This document shows, one piece after another, positions 62,476 through 64,000 of a stretch of DNA of 64,000 bases. Numbering within the stretch: position 1 is the stretch's first letter; each line of letters starts with the position of its first letter. The DNA lies in contig NZ_BLRH01000060.1 in NCBI RefSeq assembly GCF_025996515.1, positions 1,674,001-1,738,000 of the forward strand. Direction: 5' to 3'. This stretch comes from Rhizohabitans arisaemae (lineage in GTDB: Bacteria > Actinomycetota > Actinomycetes > Streptosporangiales > Streptosporangiaceae). A model generated the notes under the pieces. That model worked only from the letters and a program-made list of their open reading frames with translations. It was not told the origin of the DNA and did no database searches. The position numbers and the translations under genes were made by a program.

Positions 62476-63171
62476 ATGAACCCGGTCGAAAACTCGACTG
62501 AGCGGGGCAAAATGGAAGACGTGTCCACAACTGTCTCCACCCCCAACGATCTCGGAGAATCAACTCCGTTACGGCGTCGGCCCGCTCAGCGAAGAAGCGC
62601 GCGGCGTGTCGAGCGGATGCTGGACGCGTGTGCCGAACTCATGGACGAGGTCGGCTACGACGTGCTGTCCACGACGAGGATCGCCGAACGCGCGGGGGTG
62701 GCCATCGGGTCGGTCTACCAGTTCTTCCCCGACAAGCGGGCGATCGCTCGCGCGCTGACCCAGCGGCATGTGGAGATGTTCGTGACCCGGGTCGGCAGAC
62801 GCTTCATCACTGAGGAGTACCGGGGCTGGTGGGACGCGGTCGACGCGGTCATCGACGAGTACGTCGCCATGCATAGGAGCGTTCCCGGTTTCCGGTCCCT
62901 GCACTTCGGCGACGTCGTGGACCTGCACATGCTGGACGCGGTCTCCGACAACAACACGGTGATCGCCGGACGGCTGCGCGGGCTGCTCCTGGAGGAGTTC
63001 GGCCTCGCCGACAGCGATGAGCTGGATCTGGCCCTCCTGGTCGCGGTGGAGGCGGGAGACGCCGTACTCAAGCTGGCGTTCCGCCGCGATCCGCAAGGGG
63101 CGCCGGAGATCGTCGAGGAGGCCAAGGAACTCGTCCGCGGATATCTCTCCCGGCGACTCAGGCGCCGCTGA
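62476..63171 (+). CDS. TetR-family regulator
   Basis: This 231-residue regulator has an N-terminal HTH (ARRVERMLDACAELMDEVGY, then TRIAERAGVAIGSVYQFFPD, about 42-85), the standard TetR form. The C-terminal ligand-binding domain is helical. The start may be ATG 62476 or ATG 62512. The TGGTACCG repeat and hairpin upstream are the likely operator. Its likely target is the SDR gene or itself. It ends two bases before the convergent small gene. Confidence 0.88.
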   Translation: MNPVENSTERGKMEDVSTTVSTPNDLGESTPLRRRPAQRRSARRVERMLDACAELMDEVGYDVLSTTRIAERAGVAIGSVYQFFPDKRAIARALTQRHVEMFVTRVGRRFITEEYRGWWDAVDAVIDEYVAMHRSVPGFRSLHFGDVVDLHMLDAVSDNNTVIAGRLRGLLLEEFGLADSDELDLALLVAVEAGDAVLKLAFRRDPQGAPEIVEEAKELVRGYLSRRLRRR

Positions 63172-63173
63172 GT

Positions 63174-63581
63174 TCACCGCCCGCGTCGCAGGCTCACCTG
63201 GCGGGGGAGCTGCAGCGTCTGGGGTACGGGCTTCGCCAGGTCCAGCAGGATGATCTGCCCGACCCGCCCCCGGTTGTGGACGGGGTGTCTCCGTACGGCC
63301 CGCGGTTTCGCCCGCACGTCTTTTCGGAGCCGCGGATGAACGTGGCTGAGTTTGCGGGTTTTCGTTGATCTGTGTTGCTCGTCGGCCCGGTGGGGGATCG
63401 CGGGGCACGGAGAAAGATTGACCCAGGAGTGCGGCGCCCTCGCTTGGAGGGCGACGACCTCCAGTCTCGCCTGCTCGATCGCGTCGAGTCGTGCCGCTGT
63501 GTAACCCATGGTTCCGGGGATGACGGTGCAGAGCACAGCGGTCACGGCGAGAGCGAATGTCGTCTGACGCGATAGACCCAT
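63174..63581 (-). CDS. Small exported or membrane-anchored protein of unknown function
   Basis: This 135-residue protein has an N-terminal hydrophobic segment (TTFALAVTAVLCTVIPGTMG) that could be a signal peptide or anchor. The rest is basic and has no recognised domain (KLSHVHPRLRKDVRAKPRAV). GGGGGAG five bases before ATG 63581 is a strong ribosome site, which is the main reason to believe it. It is tail-to-tail with the TetR gene, with two bases between the stops. Confidence 0.5.
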   Translation of the reverse strand: MGLSRQTTFALAVTAVLCTVIPGTMGYTAARLDAIEQARLEVVALQARAPHSWVNLSPCPAIPHRADEQHRSTKTRKLSHVHPRLRKDVRAKPRAVRRHPVHNRGRVGQIILLDLAKPVPQTLQLPRQVSLRRGR

Positions 63582-63800
63582 CGACGCTCCCCCTCGTGGT
63601 CACGGGAGGTGCCAGAGCGGCGCGTGTCGGCGCACACCGAGCCGACCGGATGCCGAACAGCTCGCCCCCGTCGGCTGGTCCAGATCATCTTTGAGCAATA
63701 TGCCCAGTTCGTGAGGGGTCTACACGTAGGGTTAGTTTTCAGGTGCAGACTGCGATGGCTCTTCCCTGCCGGACTCCACGTCTGAGAGCGGCAAGATGGG

Positions 63801-63806
63801 TAGCCT
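63801..63806 (+). promoter_or_regulatory. Candidate -10 of the last gene (leaderless)
   Basis: TAGCCT with exactly six bases to the GTG at 63813. Confidence 0.5.
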
Positions 63807-63812
63807 CGGATT

Positions 63813-64000
63813 GTGGCACATGTGACACATGAGGACCTTGATCAGCTCCTCGAAAAGGCACTGCTTTTGGATGATCACGGCGCGCTGGCCAAGCAGCTCG
63901 TCGGTCTTGCCGAAGCATATGAATCCGGCGATATCTCGCGAGCGGCGATCTTCGTCCTCGCGGCGGAGGAGTGGCGTCAGGCAGGTCAGCCGGCTCGTGC
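63813..64000 (+). CDS. Helical-repeat (TPR-like) protein, 3' end outside window
   Basis: From GTG 63813 the frame is open to the window end (62 codons). The translation starts VAHVTHEDLDQLLEKALLL and continues with LAKQLVGLAEAYESGD and AAIFVLAAEEW, a run of short amphipathic helices like TPR or SEC-C-associated repeats. A TAGCCT hexamer six bases upstream indicates a leaderless start. The function cannot be judged from this fragment. Confidence 0.65.
   Translation, partial: MAHVTHEDLDQLLEKALLLDDHGALAKQLVGLAEAYESGDISRAAIFVLAAEEWRQAGQPAR

Overview
The window is high-GC actinomycete chromosome. GTG starts are common, neighbouring genes often overlap by ATGA or GTGA, and many genes look leaderless. 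From memory, the gene order follows the Mycobacterium tuberculosis Rv3682-Rv3646 block and the Streptomyces coelicolor SCO3580-SCO3547 block: ponA, whiB4/wblA, two ArsA ATPases, RidA, NUDIX, MBL, crp, nth, marP, ephE, nhaA, acs, 6C RNA, ssd, tadABC, pilin-like genes, helicase, bldG, hppA. With NhaA, DUF309, BldG and many family-specific genes also present, a filamentous member of the Streptosporangiales or a relative is the best guess. The species was not identified.

Region 1 (1-2937) is the right end of an integrative element: a DUF3631 protein cut by the window edge, a dense array of 9-bp inverted repeats, a small excisionase and a tyrosine integrase. It abuts the 3' end of a tRNA-Pro(CGG), the presumed attachment site. 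Region 2 (3045-21701) is conserved core: metallophosphoesterase, YqeY, class A PBP, WhiB-like regulator, ArsA pair, DUF4177/RidA, NUDIX/MBL, Crp, endonuclease III, CoA-type NUDIX, MarP-like protease, DUF309, epoxide hydrolase-like protein, holin-like protein, NhaA, acetyl-CoA synthetase and a Fic-fold protein with a ruined active site. A 6C RNA follows at about 22286-22378.

Region 3 (about 22380-31300) interrupts the conserved order between the 6C RNA and the Tad operon. It holds an orphan membrane protein, a frameshifted mini-gene, a decayed tRNA-Pro(GGG), an XRE-like regulator, a shattered tyrosine-recombinase gene, an apparently intact single-chain type IIG-like restriction-modification enzyme and a decayed ISL3-family insertion sequence with recognisable ends.

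Region 4 (31406-37918) is the Tad/Flp pilus-like secretion locus (CpaE-like ATPase, TadA, TadB, TadC, Flp-like DUF4244, TadE, TadG-like). Its two transcription units are each preceded by the same paired TCCACAG element. A leucine-rich-repeat gene sits at its 3' end. A 1-kb non-coding gap, a small membrane protein, an MrfA/YprA-type helicase, bldG with its anti-sigma partner, and hppA follow.

Region 5 (46523-64000) is more variable: SixA phosphatase, FUSC transporter, SerB, an ABC exporter pair, two tandem secreted paralogues beside a 1.1-kb gene-free stretch, an unrecognised gene, another ABC ATPase, a TauE-type permease, a DUF2231-Rieske membrane protein, an HD phosphohydrolase, a CapA-like lipoprotein, an SDR, a TetR regulator, a small exported protein and the start of a helical-repeat gene. 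All family calls rest on reading motifs. No database search was run.
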